DNA of 64,000 bases from Arthrobacter sp. PsM3 (GTDB lineage Bacteria; Actinomycetota; Actinomycetes; Actinomycetales; Micrococcaceae). Each line of letters starts with the position of its first letter. Within the stretch, counting starts at the first letter, position 1. A program made the position numbers and the translations under genes. The DNA is taken from NCBI RefSeq assembly GCF_030433895.1, contig NZ_JARUXE010000009.1:1-64000 (forward strand), given 5' to 3'. The notes beneath the pieces were generated by a model. It ran no database searches, was not told the origin of the DNA, and saw nothing but the letters and a program-made list of their open reading frames with translations. Below are positions 19,707 through 36,301 of the stretch, piece by piece.

Positions 19707-21260
19707 TCAACGGATGCCTGCCCACAGGGCACGCTCCCACGACCGGGGATCCTCCACAACCCGGGAAACCGCGTCGAACAGCATCGTGGCCCTCCGCCCC
19801 GGGTCATACTGCGGCCAGCCCGGGGCGCCCGTGCCCGCAAACGCCACCCACGCGGCGTGCATGGTGCGCGCGAGTTCCTGCGGCGGATCGTTGCCCAGCA
19901 GCGGACCGAACAGCGGTGCGTCCGGTGCCGCCGTGTCGAAGACAAAAGCAACCTCAAGGGCATGGACTGCGCCGAGACCCGGTGCGGCCCAGTGGAATTC
20001 GTACATGTAGGTCCCCGCCGCGGAGCTGGAGCGGGCATGCGCGTCGGCCAGACGGATCGCGGGGATCCGCATCCACCAGTCAGTCTGGACCGCAGCCAGC
20101 AGATCACCGGGAGTTGCCGACGGGTAGTGCGCCCGGTAGGCGGCCAGCGCCTGCCCGGCCGGCAGGCCGTACGTGGCCAAAGCCTGGTGTCCGAAGGAGC
20201 GGACCGGTCCGCGCAGGATCTCGTCAGTGATCCCGGCGATCGCGCCGCTGGCGACCAGCCAGAGCCGCCAGTCCTCGGCGTTGGTGCCTACGATCACGTC
20301 GACTTGGCTGCCGGCTCCGGCAGCGATCCGATCGATCGGCGGTCCCGGCAGGATGTCGCCGTCGATGACGGGCTGCCACGGCATCGTGCTGGCCACCACC
20401 GCATCGCCCCAGCGCTCCGGGTCGGGGTCGGCGAGCAGCTCGTCCTTCAGTCCGGCCTGGGCCGACAGCAGACGCGCGACGCCGGCGCCCGCGATCGCCT
20501 CACGGGTCGCGGGCACCCCGAGCTTGCCGGCCAGGTATCCGGCGATGCGCAGCGCATCCCCGGCGGGCGTGACCTGGTGGGCTGCGCCGCTTTGCAGGAT
20601 CGCCCGCCGTAAGAGCCCGTCCGCGCGGGGCATGGCGAGCAGCATCCCGATGCTCATCGCACCGGCGGACTCGCCGAAGACAGTGACATTGCCGGGGTCC
20701 CCGCCGAAGGCAGCGATGTTGTCCCGTACCCACTGGAGCGCAGCGACCTGGTCGAGAAGCCCGAGGTTGGCGATGCCGTCGCCGAGGTAGAGGAAGCCTT
20801 CCGCGCCCGGACGCCAGTTGACGACGACACAGACCACACCGTCCCGGGCGAAACGGCTGCCGTCGTAGGCCGCCGTCGAGCTGAGCTCGAACATGCCGCC
20901 CTGGATCCAGACCATGACGGGCAACCTGGACGCGCAGGTCTCCGGCGTCCAGACGTTGAGGTTCAGGCAGTCCTCGGCCGGGGCAGCCCGGTCCACCGCC
21001 GCGAACGCGGCCCCGACGGCTTGCCAGTCCTCGGATGCCCCGGCGGCCGGGCCGCTGGGGGTCGGCGGCGCCACCTGAGGGGGCTCCGGCCCAAGGGCTG
21101 TGGCATCACGCACGCCGGGCCACGGCGTGACCGGCCGGGGCGGCCGCAGCCGGCCCGCGCCGAAGGGCGGTGCGGCATACGGTACACCGAGAAAGGTGTG
21201 AACGCCGTCGGCAAAGCTCCCGCGCAGCACCCCGTTAACCGTCGTCACCAGTTCGTTCAT
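19707..21260 (-). CDS. Type B carboxylesterase (alpha/beta hydrolase)
   Basis: This is a serine ester hydrolase of the cholinesterase/para-nitrobenzyl esterase family. The nucleophile S198 sits in the GESAGA elbow, with the N-terminal family motif FLGVPYAAPPFGAGR and EDCLNLNVW before it. Length (517 residues) is normal. The start MNELVTT at 21260 is where homology begins; the frame stays open to 21488 but that part is a repeat-rich translation that runs through the tuf terminator. No signal peptide is visible. Substrate cannot be told from sequence. Confidence 0.87.
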   Translation of the reverse strand: MNELVTTVNGVLRGSFADGVHTFLGVPYAAPPFGAGRLRPPRPVTPWPGVRDATALGPEPPQVAPPTPSGPAAGASEDWQAVGAAFAAVDRAAPAEDCLNLNVWTPETCASRLPVMVWIQGGMFELSSTAAYDGSRFARDGVVCVVVNWRPGAEGFLYLGDGIANLGLLDQVAALQWVRDNIAAFGGDPGNVTVFGESAGAMSIGMLLAMPRADGLLRRAILQSGAAHQVTPAGDALRIAGYLAGKLGVPATREAIAGAGVARLLSAQAGLKDELLADPDPERWGDAVVASTMPWQPVIDGDILPGPPIDRIAAGAGSQVDVIVGTNAEDWRLWLVASGAIAGITDEILRGPVRSFGHQALATYGLPAGQALAAYRAHYPSATPGDLLAAVQTDWWMRIPAIRLADAHARSSSAAGTYMYEFHWAAPGLGAVHALEVAFVFDTAAPDAPLFGPLLGNDPPQELARTMHAAWVAFAGTGAPGWPQYDPGRRATMLFDAVSRVVEDPRSWERALWAGIR

Positions 21261-21320
21261 CAGACCATCGTCGGCCCGGCGCGCGCGGCCGGGTAAGGGG
21301 CCTTGGACCTGCCGGCCCTG

Positions 21321-21405
21321 GCGGCGGAGGTGGCGTCGGCGGCAAAGGGGCATCGGCGGCGGAGGTGGCGTCGGCGGCAGAGGGGCGTCGGAGGCGGAGG
21401 TGGCG
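21321..21405. repeat. 35 bp tandem repeat, two and a half copies
   Basis: Copies start at 21321, 21356 and 21391 (core GCGGCGGAGGTGGCGTCGGC), the last one truncated. The period of 35 is not a multiple of three, so it is non-coding. It lies between the esterase start and the tuf terminator. Confidence 0.75.
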
Positions 21406-21452
21406 GAAGGCGCAGGAGGCGTATTGGCGTCGCAGCAGTGGCGCAGCAAAAA

Positions 21453-21486
21453 GAACAGCCCCGCTGCGACTGCAGCGGGGCTGTTC
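21453..21486 (-). terminator. Intrinsic terminator after tuf
   Basis: A perfect 15 bp stem (21453-21467 with 21472-21486) with a 4-base loop is followed on the minus strand by TTTTT. It ends the fusA-tuf transcript 62 bases past the tuf stop. Confidence 0.9.
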
Positions 21487-21548
21487 ATTGCTTCACGGGG
21501 GCCGTGAGACGGCCACCCGATCAGGGGTCTAACTCAGATCAGCAAGTA

Positions 21549-22739
21549 TTACTTGAGGATCTTGGTAACGCGTCCCGAACCAACGGTGCGGCCGCCTTCG
21601 CGGATAGCGAAGCCGAGGCCCTCTTCCATGGCGATGGGCTGGATGAGCGCAACGGTCATCTCAGTGTTGTCGCCGGGCATAACCATTTCCGTGCCTTCCG
21701 GCAGGGTGATAACGCCGGTTACGTCCGTGGTGCGGAAGTAGAACTGCGGGCGGTAGTTGGAGTAGAACGGGTTGTGACGTCCGCCTTCGTCCTTGGAGAG
21801 GATGTAGACGTTAGCCTCGAAGTCGGTGTGCGGGGTAATGGAACCCGGCTTGACGACAACCTGGCCACGCTCAACATCGTCGCGCTTCAGACCGCGGAGC
21901 AGGAGGCCACAGTTCTCGCCGGCCCATGCTTCGTCGAGCTGCTTGTGGAACATCTCGATACCGGTAACCGTGGTCTTCTGGACCGGGCGGATGCCGACGA
22001 TCTCGACCTCGGAGTTGATGGCGAGGGTTCCACGCTCGGCGCGGCCCGTAACAACGGTGCCACGGCCGGTGATCGTGAAGACATCTTCGATCGGCATCAG
22101 GAAGGGCTTGTCGCGGTCGCGTACCGGGTCCGGCACGGAGTTGTCGACAGCTTCCATGAGGTCCTCGACGGACTTGACCCAAACCGGGTCGCCTTCGAGA
22201 GCCTTCAGGCCTGAAACGCGAACGACCGGAGCCTCATCGCCATCGAAGCCCTGAGCCGAAAGCAGCTCGCGAACTTCCATTTCGACGAGGTCGAGGAGCT
22301 CTTCGTCATCGACCATGTCCGACTTGTTCAGTGCAACCAGCAGGTAGGGAACGCCAACCTGGCGGGCGAGCAGGACGTGCTCGCGGGTCTGAGCCATCGG
22401 GCCGTCAGTGGCGGCAACCACGAGGATTGCACCGTCCATCTGTGCAGCGCCGGTGATCATGTTCTTGATGTAGTCAGCGTGACCCGGAGCGTCTACGTGT
22501 GCGTAGTGGCGCTTCTCGGTCTGGTACTCAACGTGGGAGATGTTGATGGTAATGCCGCGCTGACGCTCTTCGGGAGCAGAGTCAATAGACGCGAAGTCGC
22601 GCTGCTCGTTGAGTGTCGGGTACTTGTCGTACAGCACCTTGGAAATCGCGGCCGTCAGCGTCGTCTTACCGTGGTCAACGTGACCAATGGTGCCGATGTT
22701 GACGTGCGGCTTAGTCCGCTCGAACTTTGCCTTTGCCAC
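21549..22739 (-). CDS. tuf: Elongation factor Tu
   Basis: EF-Tu brings aminoacyl-tRNA to the ribosome with GTP. The 396-residue product has the P-loop GHVDHGKT (residues 19-26), the DAPGHADY switch II segment, NKSD for guanine, and the two beta-barrel domains. An AGGAGG ribosome binding site is seven bases before the ATG. It follows fusA at 258 bases and probably has its own promoter as well as readthrough. Confidence 0.98.
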   Translation of the reverse strand: MAKAKFERTKPHVNIGTIGHVDHGKTTLTAAISKVLYDKYPTLNEQRDFASIDSAPEERQRGITINISHVEYQTEKRHYAHVDAPGHADYIKNMITGAAQMDGAILVVAATDGPMAQTREHVLLARQVGVPYLLVALNKSDMVDDEELLDLVEMEVRELLSAQGFDGDEAPVVRVSGLKALEGDPVWVKSVEDLMEAVDNSVPDPVRDRDKPFLMPIEDVFTITGRGTVVTGRAERGTLAINSEVEIVGIRPVQKTTVTGIEMFHKQLDEAWAGENCGLLLRGLKRDDVERGQVVVKPGSITPHTDFEANVYILSKDEGGRHNPFYSNYRPQFYFRTTDVTGVITLPEGTEMVMPGDNTEMTVALIQPIAMEEGLGFAIREGGRTVGSGRVTKILK

Positions 22740-22807
22740 AGGTTCCTCCTAGAACGTTTTCAAATGACTTACTCTTCGACCGCGCTTGTCGCGGCGAAAC
22801 TTCAGTA

Positions 22808-22837
22808 AGTCTACTTGGGGGGCTTTGGATTGATGAA
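22808..22837 (-). promoter_or_regulatory. Candidate tuf promoter
   Basis: On the minus strand a TAGACT -10 hexamer (22808-22813) lies about 70 bases before tuf; the best -35 is TTCATC at 18 bases, a weak match. The same hexamer stands before secY, rpsL and tRNA-Trp. Confidence 0.35.
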
Positions 22838-22878
22838 ATTGCAGATTCAGGAACTAATACTAGTCCCTCGAGTCTGCC

Positions 22879-22939
22879 GGTGCAGATGGCCGCCCGGCTG
22901 GCCCGGAAAAGCGGCTGGCCGGAACCGGCCATCTGCACC
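22879..22939. repeat. Long inverted repeat between fusA and tuf
   Basis: Arms 22879-22892 and 22926-22939 are perfectly complementary over 14 bases; the 33-base centre can pair further but imperfectly. There is no T run, so it is not a classic terminator. It lies 58 bases after the fusA stop and upstream of the candidate tuf promoter. Confidence 0.7.
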
Positions 22940-22997
22940 GGGTGAATCCCCGTTGACGGAAACGCACCCGAGTTTGTTGCTGCGAGAGCCCTGGGGA

Positions 22998-25112
22998 CTA
23001 CTCGCCGCGGTTCTTCTGGATGATCTCGTCGGCAAATGCCTTCGGGACCTCGGCGTAGCTGTGGAACGTCATGGAGTACACAGCGCGGCCCTGGGTCTTC
23101 GAGCGCAGGTCACCGATGTAGCCGAACATGCCGGACAGCGGGACGTGCGCGCGGATGACCTTGACGCCCTGGGCATCTTCCATGGACTGCATCTGGCCAC
23201 GGCGGGAGTTGAGGTCACCGATTACTTCACCCATGTATTCCTCAGGGGTGCGGACCTCGACATCCATCAGCGGTTCGAGCAGGATGGGGTTCGCCTTGCG
23301 TGCGGCTTCCTTGAAAGCCATACGCCCGGCGATCTTGAACGCCATTTCCGAGGAGTCAACATCGTGGTACGCGCCGTCAATCAGCGTGGCCTTGATGCCG
23401 ACAACCGGGTAGCCGGCGAGGACGCCGTCGTTCAGCGCATCCTGGATACCGGCGTCGACCGAGGGGATGTATTCACGCGGAATACGTCCACCGGTGACCT
23501 TGTTCGAGAACTCGTACAGCTCGCCCTCGGACGTGTCGAGCGGCTCGATCGCGATCTGGATCTTTGCGAACTGGCCGGAACCACCGGTCTGCTTCTTGTG
23601 CGTGTAGTCGTGACGCTCTACAGCACGCTTGATGGTTTCGCGGTAGGCAACCTGGGGCTTGCCCACGTTTGCCTCGACCTTGAATTCGCGGCGCATGCGG
23701 TCCACCAGGATATCCAGGTGGAGCTCGCCCATGCCGGCGATGATGGTCTGGCCGGTGTCCTCGTTGAGGGAGACCTGGAAGGTCGGGTCCTCAGCGGAGA
23801 GCTTCTGGATGGCCGTGGAGAGCTTCTCCTGGTCACCCTTGGTGTTCGGCTCGATCGCAACAGAGATCACGGGCTCCGGGAAGCTCATGGACTCGAGGAC
23901 GATCTGGTTGCTCGGATCACACAGGGTGTCGCCCGTGGTGGTGTCCTTCAGACCGATCGCTGCGTAGATGTGGCCAGCGGTAGCGCCGTCAACGGGCATT
24001 TCCTTGTTGGCGTGCATCTGGAACAGCTTGCCGATGCGCTCCTTCTTGCCCTTGGTGGAGTTGACCACCTGGGAGCCTGCTTCCACGTGACCGGAGTACA
24101 CGCGGATGAAGGTGAGCTGACCGAAGAACGGGTGCGTGGCAATCTTGAACGCCAGAGCCGAGAACGGCTCCTCGGAGGACGGCTTGCGCGTCAGTTCCTT
24201 CTCTTCGTCGCGGGGATCGTGACCGATCATCGGCGGGACGTCGAGCGGGTTCGGCAGGTAGTCCACGACGGCGTCAAGCATCGGCTGGACGCCGCGGTTC
24301 TTGAACGCGGAGCCGCAGAAGACCGGGTAGAGCTCGGAGTTGATCGTCATCTTGCGGATGCCGGCCTTGAGCTCGTCGGTGGTGATTTCTTCACCTTCGA
24401 GGTACTTCTCCATGAGCTCTTCGGAGGACTCAGCAACGGTCTCGACGAGCGTTGCGCGGTACTCTTCGGCCTTTTCCTTGAGGTCAGCCGGGATCTCCTG
24501 GATCTCGTACTTGGCACCCATGGTGACGTCACCCTTGGAGTCGCCGGGCCAGACCAGTGCGCGCATGTACAGCAGGTCGACGACGCCGATGAAGTCGTTC
24601 TCGGCGCCGATCGGCAGCTGCATGACGAGCGGCTTGGCACCGAGGCGGCTGATGATGGTGTCGACGGTGAAGTAGAAGTCAGCGCCGAGCTTGTCCATCT
24701 TGTTGACGAAGCAGATGCGCGGAACGTTGTACTTGTCAGCCTGGCGCCAGACAGTCTCAGACTGCGGCTCCACACCTTCCTTGCCATCGAACACGGCAAC
24801 TGCACCGTCGAGGACGCGCAGGGAGCGCTCAACCTCAACCGTGAAGTCAACGTGGCCGGGGGTGTCGATGATGTTGATCTGGTTGTTTTCCCAGAAGCAG
24901 GTCACGGCGGCAGACGTGATGGTGATGCCGCGTTCCTTTTCCTGTTCCATCCAGTCAGTCGTCGAAGCGCCGTCGTGCGTTTCGCCGATCTTGTGGTTCA
25001 CACCTGTGTAGAACAGAATGCGCTCGGTAGTAGTGGTCTTGCCGGCGTCAATGTGGGCCATGATGCCGATATTGCGGACCTTGCTAAGGTCGGTAAGCAC
25101 GTCCTGTGCCAC
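22998..25112 (-). CDS. fusA: Elongation factor G
   Basis: EF-G drives GTP-dependent translocation and, with RRF, ribosome recycling. The 704-residue product has the P-loop AHIDAGKT (residues 19-26), switch [19 protein letters not shown], and domains II-V. The start is GTG at 25112, eight bases after AAAGGGAG; the frame is open to an upstream GTG at 25139 without such a site. It lies between rpsG and tuf in the str operon order. Confidence 0.97.
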   Translation of the reverse strand: MAQDVLTDLSKVRNIGIMAHIDAGKTTTTERILFYTGVNHKIGETHDGASTTDWMEQEKERGITITSAAVTCFWENNQINIIDTPGHVDFTVEVERSLRVLDGAVAVFDGKEGVEPQSETVWRQADKYNVPRICFVNKMDKLGADFYFTVDTIISRLGAKPLVMQLPIGAENDFIGVVDLLYMRALVWPGDSKGDVTMGAKYEIQEIPADLKEKAEEYRATLVETVAESSEELMEKYLEGEEITTDELKAGIRKMTINSELYPVFCGSAFKNRGVQPMLDAVVDYLPNPLDVPPMIGHDPRDEEKELTRKPSSEEPFSALAFKIATHPFFGQLTFIRVYSGHVEAGSQVVNSTKGKKERIGKLFQMHANKEMPVDGATAGHIYAAIGLKDTTTGDTLCDPSNQIVLESMSFPEPVISVAIEPNTKGDQEKLSTAIQKLSAEDPTFQVSLNEDTGQTIIAGMGELHLDILVDRMRREFKVEANVGKPQVAYRETIKRAVERHDYTHKKQTGGSGQFAKIQIAIEPLDTSEGELYEFSNKVTGGRIPREYIPSVDAGIQDALNDGVLAGYPVVGIKATLIDGAYHDVDSSEMAFKIAGRMAFKEAARKANPILLEPLMDVEVRTPEEYMGEVIGDLNSRRGQMQSMEDAQGVKVIRAHVPLSGMFGYIGDLRSKTQGRAVYSMTFHSYAEVPKAFADEIIQKNRGE

Positions 25113-25181
25113 GGTGTCTCCCTTTCGGATGGACTGCACGTTCGCCGCCGGCTCGGTAGAGCCGGCGGCGTCCGGGAAGTA

Positions 25182-25652
25182 TTACCAGCGGTAGTGTGCG
25201 AAGGCCTTGTTGGACTCGGCCATCTTGTGCGTGTCTTCGCGACGCTTCACAGCGGCACCGAGACCGTTGGAGGCATCCAGAATCTCGTTCTGGAGGCGCT
25301 CGGTCATGGTCTTCTCGCGGCGGGCCTTGGAGTAGCCAACCAGCCAGCGCAGGGCGAGTGCGGTGGAGCGGCCCGGCTTGACCTCAACCGGAACCTGGTA
25401 GGTGGCGCCACCGACGCGGCGGGAGCGGACCTCGAGGGAAGGCTTGACGTTCTCCATGGCCTTCTTGAGGGCTGCAACCGGGTCGCCGCCGGACTTGGCA
25501 CGCGCACCTTCGAGTGCACCGTAAACGATGCGCTCTGCGGTGGACTTCTTACCGTCAACGAGCACCTTGTTGATCAGCTGGGTGACCAGCGGGGAGCCGT
25601 AAACGGGATCTAGAACTAGCGGCCGCTTGGGGGCCGGACCCTTGCGAGGCAT
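25182..25652 (-). CDS. rpsG: 30S ribosomal protein S7
   Basis: S7 nucleates assembly of the small-subunit head. The 156-residue product starts [16 protein letters not shown] at 25652, the family's usual start and length. It lies one base after the rpsL stop. The frame is open further upstream, but only through the rpsL region. Confidence 0.97.
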   Translation of the reverse strand: MPRKGPAPKRPLVLDPVYGSPLVTQLINKVLVDGKKSTAERIVYGALEGARAKSGGDPVAALKKAMENVKPSLEVRSRRVGGATYQVPVEVKPGRSTALALRWLVGYSKARREKTMTERLQNEILDASNGLGAAVKRREDTHKMAESNKAFAHYRW

Positions 25653-25653
25653 A

Positions 25654-26028
25654 TTACTTCTTCTCCATCTTTGCGCCGTAGCGGCTACGAGCCTGCTTAC
25701 GGTTCTTGACACCCTGGGTATCGAGGGCACCACGGACGATCTTGTAACGGACACCCGGAAGGTCCTTAACGCGGCCGCCACGGACGAGCACAATGGAGTG
25801 CTCCTGCAGGTTGTGGCCTACACCGGGGATGTAAGCGGTGACTTCAACGCCACCGTTAAGGCGCACACGTGCAACCTTACGCAGAGCCGAGTTCGGCTTC
25901 TTCGGGGTCGTCGTGTACACGCGGGTGCAGACACCGCGGCGCATGGGGCTGCCGTTAAGCGCGGGGGCCTTGGTCTTCTTGACCTTAGGCGTGCGGCCCT
26001 TGCGGACCAGCTGGTTAATCGTAGGCAC
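25654..26028 (-). CDS. rpsL: 30S ribosomal protein S12
   Basis: S12 controls decoding accuracy. The 124-residue product carries the unmodified, streptomycin-sensitive residues K43 (in [12 protein letters not shown]) and K88 (in [10 protein letters not shown]). First gene of the str operon rpsL-rpsG-fusA-tuf. Confidence 0.97.
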   Translation of the reverse strand: MPTINQLVRKGRTPKVKKTKAPALNGSPMRRGVCTRVYTTTPKKPNSALRKVARVRLNGGVEVTAYIPGVGHNLQEHSIVLVRGGRVKDLPGVRYKIVRGALDTQGVKNRKQARSRYGAKMEKK

Positions 26029-26492
26029 TCTCGTGTTCTCCGTTTTATCCGGAGCGGCCGTTGGCAGCCGCTCTCTTGTCGCTGCGCCCCGCCGCTCGAG
26101 CTTTGAAGTTCTCTCCGGAGCGGCTGAGGCGAAGCCTTAATAGTCGGACCGCACGCCGGGATCCGCGGACTTTCATCCCGGACTGCCCCTAGGCATGCGA
26201 AAATGTGGCATACGTTGCACAAGAACCCTGCAAACCGGAAACGTCGACCTGGTTCAGCCTTTCAGCTTCTACCGTCGCTCTCATCCACTGCCACAATAAC
26301 AATTAGTCTCAAGTCTAACACGGACGGGTCCCGGCCCTTAATCGGCCCGGAACCGGGCCCGTCCGCCGTCGCACCTTAGACACCAACGGGGGGTTAAACA
26401 GCAACGGGGGTTAAACACCCACGCGGGGTCACTTCGCGCCCAATCCGAGGTTCAGATTGGGCCGCAAGTGACCCCGCGTTGGTTATGGGCGG
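26029..26492. other. rpoC-rpsL intergenic region, str operon promoter region
   Basis: The 464-base gap holds no gene. From the rpoC side it has the palindromic element at 26421-26479, a second imperfect hairpin at about 26321-26366 (CGGACGGG pairing with CCCGTCCG), and a minus-strand TAGACT hexamer at 26312-26317 that could be a -10 element (its -35 is poor). The leader to rpsL would be about 280 bases. Confidence 0.5.
26421..26479. repeat. Interspersed palindromic element, copy 1 (after rpoC)
   Basis: ACGCGGGGTCACTT (26421-26434) pairs with its complement at 26466-26479; after a three-base mismatch the stem goes on for 8 pairs to 26445/26455. The same outer arm occurs at 36227-36287, and both copies follow a GGGTTAAA tract. 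It is 14 bases past the rpoC stop, so it may serve as the rpoC terminator, but the arm identity suggests a repeat family. Confidence 0.8.
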
Positions 26493-30392
<3,900 letters not shown>

Positions 30393-30457
30393 ATGGTCCC
30401 TGTTCTCTCTTGTTCTCTAAATTCTGAAGTCTTGGGTTACGGGAAGAGGGAGGGGGC

Positions 30458-30490
30458 GTACGACGACGGGTGGGGAACCCGCCGTCGTAC
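30458..30490. repeat. Hairpin in the rpoB-rpoC gap
   Basis: GTACGACGACGGGT (30458-30471) pairs with 30477-30490 with one mismatch and a loop of about five bases. No T run follows on the minus strand. It is 8 bases past the rpoB stop and may be an attenuator or a processing site. Confidence 0.65.
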
Positions 30491-30498
30491 CCCGCCTG

Positions 30499-34017
<3,519 letters not shown>

Positions 34018-34236
34018 GAGGGATCCTTCCACAGACCTTCAGGCGTTTTCAGATCTCCCCCGTTATGTACCCTGCAGAGTGACTCCGCAGTGCTACCAGT
34101 CCGGTTCCGCTATATGACCCGGGACCCGCGCTGACCATGCTGGTGCCGTTGTTGACGGCACATTGATGGCACAGCTGCAAGGCTAAGCCCACCGCTATAT
34201 GAAGGCTGAAGGTAAACAGGGAAGACGCAAATATCT
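34018..34236 (-). other. rpoB 5' leader with two CCGCTATATGA repeats
   Basis: The predicted leader of about 213 bases has no gene. CCGCTATATGA occurs at 34107-34117 and again at 34192-34202. A small hairpin TGCCGT-TGTTG-ACGGCA lies between them at 34144-34160. Function is unknown. Confidence 0.6.
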
Positions 34237-34265
34237 ACGATACGGCAAAGCAACCTACTTGTCTA
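34237..34265 (-). promoter_or_regulatory. rpoBC promoter
   Basis: On the minus strand TAGACA (34260-34265) and TATCGT (34237-34242) are exactly 17 bases apart, the best promoter match in the window. It drives rpoB-rpoC and faces away from the thiolase. Confidence 0.75.
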
Positions 34266-34458
34266 CCCCACTTCGCCCGGGATTGCAAGCACCCGCCCCG
34301 GCCCCACCCGCCGCACCGGCCGCGCCTGCCCCCGCATCCTCCCCGCGCCGCCGCGGCACCGCCGCGGCACCGCCGCCGGGCCACCACCGGCCAAATAGCA
34401 CGGTGACGGGGGTCACGATAACCTTGCTGTAACTCGTTCAAGATCGGAAGAGATAACC

Positions 34459-35658
34459 ATGAGCAACTCTGCAGACGACAATGATGTTGTCATCCTCGCC
34501 GCCGCCCGCACGCCCCAGGGGCGCCTCAACGGGCAGCTTGCCAGCTTCACGGCGGTGGAGCTCGGCGCCCACGCCATCCGCGCCGCACTCGCTGCCTCCG
34601 GGGTGAAGGCCGAGCAGGTGGACTCGGTGATCATGGGCCAGGTGCTGCAGGCCGGGGCGGGCCAGAATCCCGCCCGCCAGAGCGCCATCGCCGCCGGCAT
34701 CGGCTGGAACGTTCCCACCCTGACCATCAACAAGGTGTGCCTGTCAGGGCTGACGGCAGTGATCGATGCGGCCCGGATGATCCGCGCCGGCGACGCCACC
34801 GTCGTCGTCGCCGGCGGCCAGGAGTCCATGACCCGTGCCCCGCATATCCTTCCCGGTTCGCGGCAGGGCTGGACCTATGGCTCCGTCCAGGCGCTCGACG
34901 TCGCGGCCCATGACGGCCTGACCGATGCCTTCGACGGGCAGTCCATGGGCCTGTCCACCGAGGCCAAGAACCTCACGCTGGGGATCGACCGCACGTCCCA
35001 GGACGAGGTGGCGGCCGCGTCCCACCAGCGCGCCGCCCGCGCCGCCAAGGACGGCGTGTTCGACGGTGAAATCGCCCCGATCAGCGTCAAGCAGCGCAAG
35101 GGCGAGCCGGTCATCCTGTCCGCGGATGAGGGCATCCGGCCGGACACCACGGCCGGCTCGCTGGCCGGGCTGCGGGCGGCGTTCGTCATGGACGGCACCA
35201 TCACCGCCGGCAACTCCTCCCCGCTGTCCGACGGCGCCTCCGCCCTCGTGCTGTCCTCCCGGAAGTTCGCCGAAGACAACGGACTGGAGTACCTCGCCGT
35301 TGTCGGCAAGCCCGGGCAGGTGGCCGGGCCGGACAACTCGCTGCATTCCCAGCCCTCCAACGCGATCAAGAGCGCCCTGCACAAGGCCGGCTGGTCCGCC
35401 GCGGACCTGGACTTCATCGAGATCAACGAGGCGTTCGGTTCCGTGGCCGTGCAGTCGCTCAAGGACCTGGACTACCCACTGGAGAAGTGCAACATCCACG
35501 GCGGCGCGATCGCCCTGGGCCACCCGATCGGTGCCTCCGGCGCCCGGCTGGCCCTGCACGCGGCGCACGAGCTGAAGCGGCGAGGCGCCGGCAAGGCTGC
35601 CGTATCCCTGTGCGGCGGCGGCGGGCAGGGCGAAGCGCTCCTGCTGTACCGCGACTGA
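34459..35658 (+). CDS. Acetyl-CoA C-acetyltransferase (thiolase)
   Basis: It condenses two acetyl-CoA to acetoacetyl-CoA or runs the reverse reaction in fatty-acid breakdown. The 399-residue product has all three catalytic residues: C94 in NKVCLSGL, H355 in GHPIGASGAR and C385 in SLCGGGGQG. A GGAAGAG ribosome binding site precedes the ATG. It lies directly before the YbaK gene. Whether it acts in synthesis or breakdown cannot be told here. Confidence 0.93.
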   Translation: MSNSADDNDVVILAAARTPQGRLNGQLASFTAVELGAHAIRAALAASGVKAEQVDSVIMGQVLQAGAGQNPARQSAIAAGIGWNVPTLTINKVCLSGLTAVIDAARMIRAGDATVVVAGGQESMTRAPHILPGSRQGWTYGSVQALDVAAHDGLTDAFDGQSMGLSTEAKNLTLGIDRTSQDEVAAASHQRAARAAKDGVFDGEIAPISVKQRKGEPVILSADEGIRPDTTAGSLAGLRAAFVMDGTITAGNSSPLSDGASALVLSSRKFAEDNGLEYLAVVGKPGQVAGPDNSLHSQPSNAIKSALHKAGWSAADLDFIEINEAFGSVAVQSLKDLDYPLEKCNIHGGAIALGHPIGASGARLALHAAHELKRRGAGKAAVSLCGGGGQGEALLLYRD

Positions 35659-35663
35659 ACGCT

Positions 35664-36173
35664 ATGACGGACCCCGCAGCCCCCGCAAGGGGAGCGGCCG
35701 GTGACGGCGCCGGCCGGGAGCGGTTCCTGGCCGACGCCGCCGCCCGCGGGCTCAGTGTCCAGCTCGTCGAGCGGCGCGCCGCCGGCAGCCTCGAGGAGGC
35801 GGCCCGGATCCTCGGCATCCAGCCCGGGGACATCGTGAAGTCGCTGGTGGTCAAGCACAGGGACGGAAGCTTCCTGTTCGCGCTGGTTCCCGGCGACCGG
35901 CAGATTTCCTGGCCCAAGCTCCGGGCGCTGCTCGGGGTCAACAAGCTCTCCCTCCCGGCGGCGGACGTGGCCCTGGCTGCCACGGGCTACGAGCGCGGCA
36001 CCATCACCCCGCTGGGAAGCACCGTGGCCTGGCCGGTGTACGCGGACCGGAGCATCACGGGCCGCCGGATTTCGATGGGCGCCGGGGAGCACGGCTACAG
36101 CGCCTTCGTGGACGCCGACGCCCTGACCGCCGCCCTCGGCGCCGTCGTCGCCGACATCTCGGAGCCGAACTGA
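35664..36173 (+). CDS. YbaK/EbsC-family aminoacyl-tRNA deacylase
   Basis: Members of this family hydrolyse mischarged tRNA, for example Cys- or Ala-tRNA-Pro. The 169-residue chain has the conserved GDIVKSLVVKHRDGSFLFALVPGD-type core (residues about 46-69), ITPLGST, and the C-terminal SMGAGEHGYSA. The start at 35664 is five bases after the thiolase stop, so the two are probably co-transcribed; the open frame extends upstream within the thiolase gene only by composition. Confidence 0.88.
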   Translation: MTDPAAPARGAAGDGAGRERFLADAAARGLSVQLVERRAAGSLEEAARILGIQPGDIVKSLVVKHRDGSFLFALVPGDRQISWPKLRALLGVNKLSLPAADVALAATGYERGTITPLGSTVAWPVYADRSITGRRISMGAGEHGYSAFVDADALTAALGAVVADISEPN

Positions 36174-36226
36174 CCCGCCTGGCGATCTAGCCCGCCAGGG
36201 TTAACTCCCCCGGGTTAAAAAACACC

Positions 36227-36287
36227 AACGCGGGGTCACTTACGGCCCGTCCCGACGCCCGGGATGGGCCGTAAGTGACCCCGCGTT
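36227..36287. repeat. Interspersed palindromic element, copy 2 (convergent gap)
   Basis: Arms 36227-36253 and 36261-36287 pair over 27 bases with one mismatch around a 7-base loop. The outer 14 bases match copy 1 at 26421-26479, as does the GGGTTAAA tract just upstream. It lies between the convergent YbaK and 5'-nucleotidase genes and could end both transcripts. Confidence 0.85.
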
Positions 36288-36301
36288 TGTGTTGGGTGGG
36301 G

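Noticed and set aside
19707..21488. 593-residue version of the esterase
   Set aside because: The first 76 residues come from the tuf terminator and the 35 bp repeat, so they are unlikely to be translated. The start at 21260 matches the family.
22815..25613. 932-residue open frame on the plus strand opposite fusA and rpsG
   Set aside because: It is antisense to conserved genes; its codon use follows the GC bias of the third position, it has no motif, and there is no ribosome binding site.
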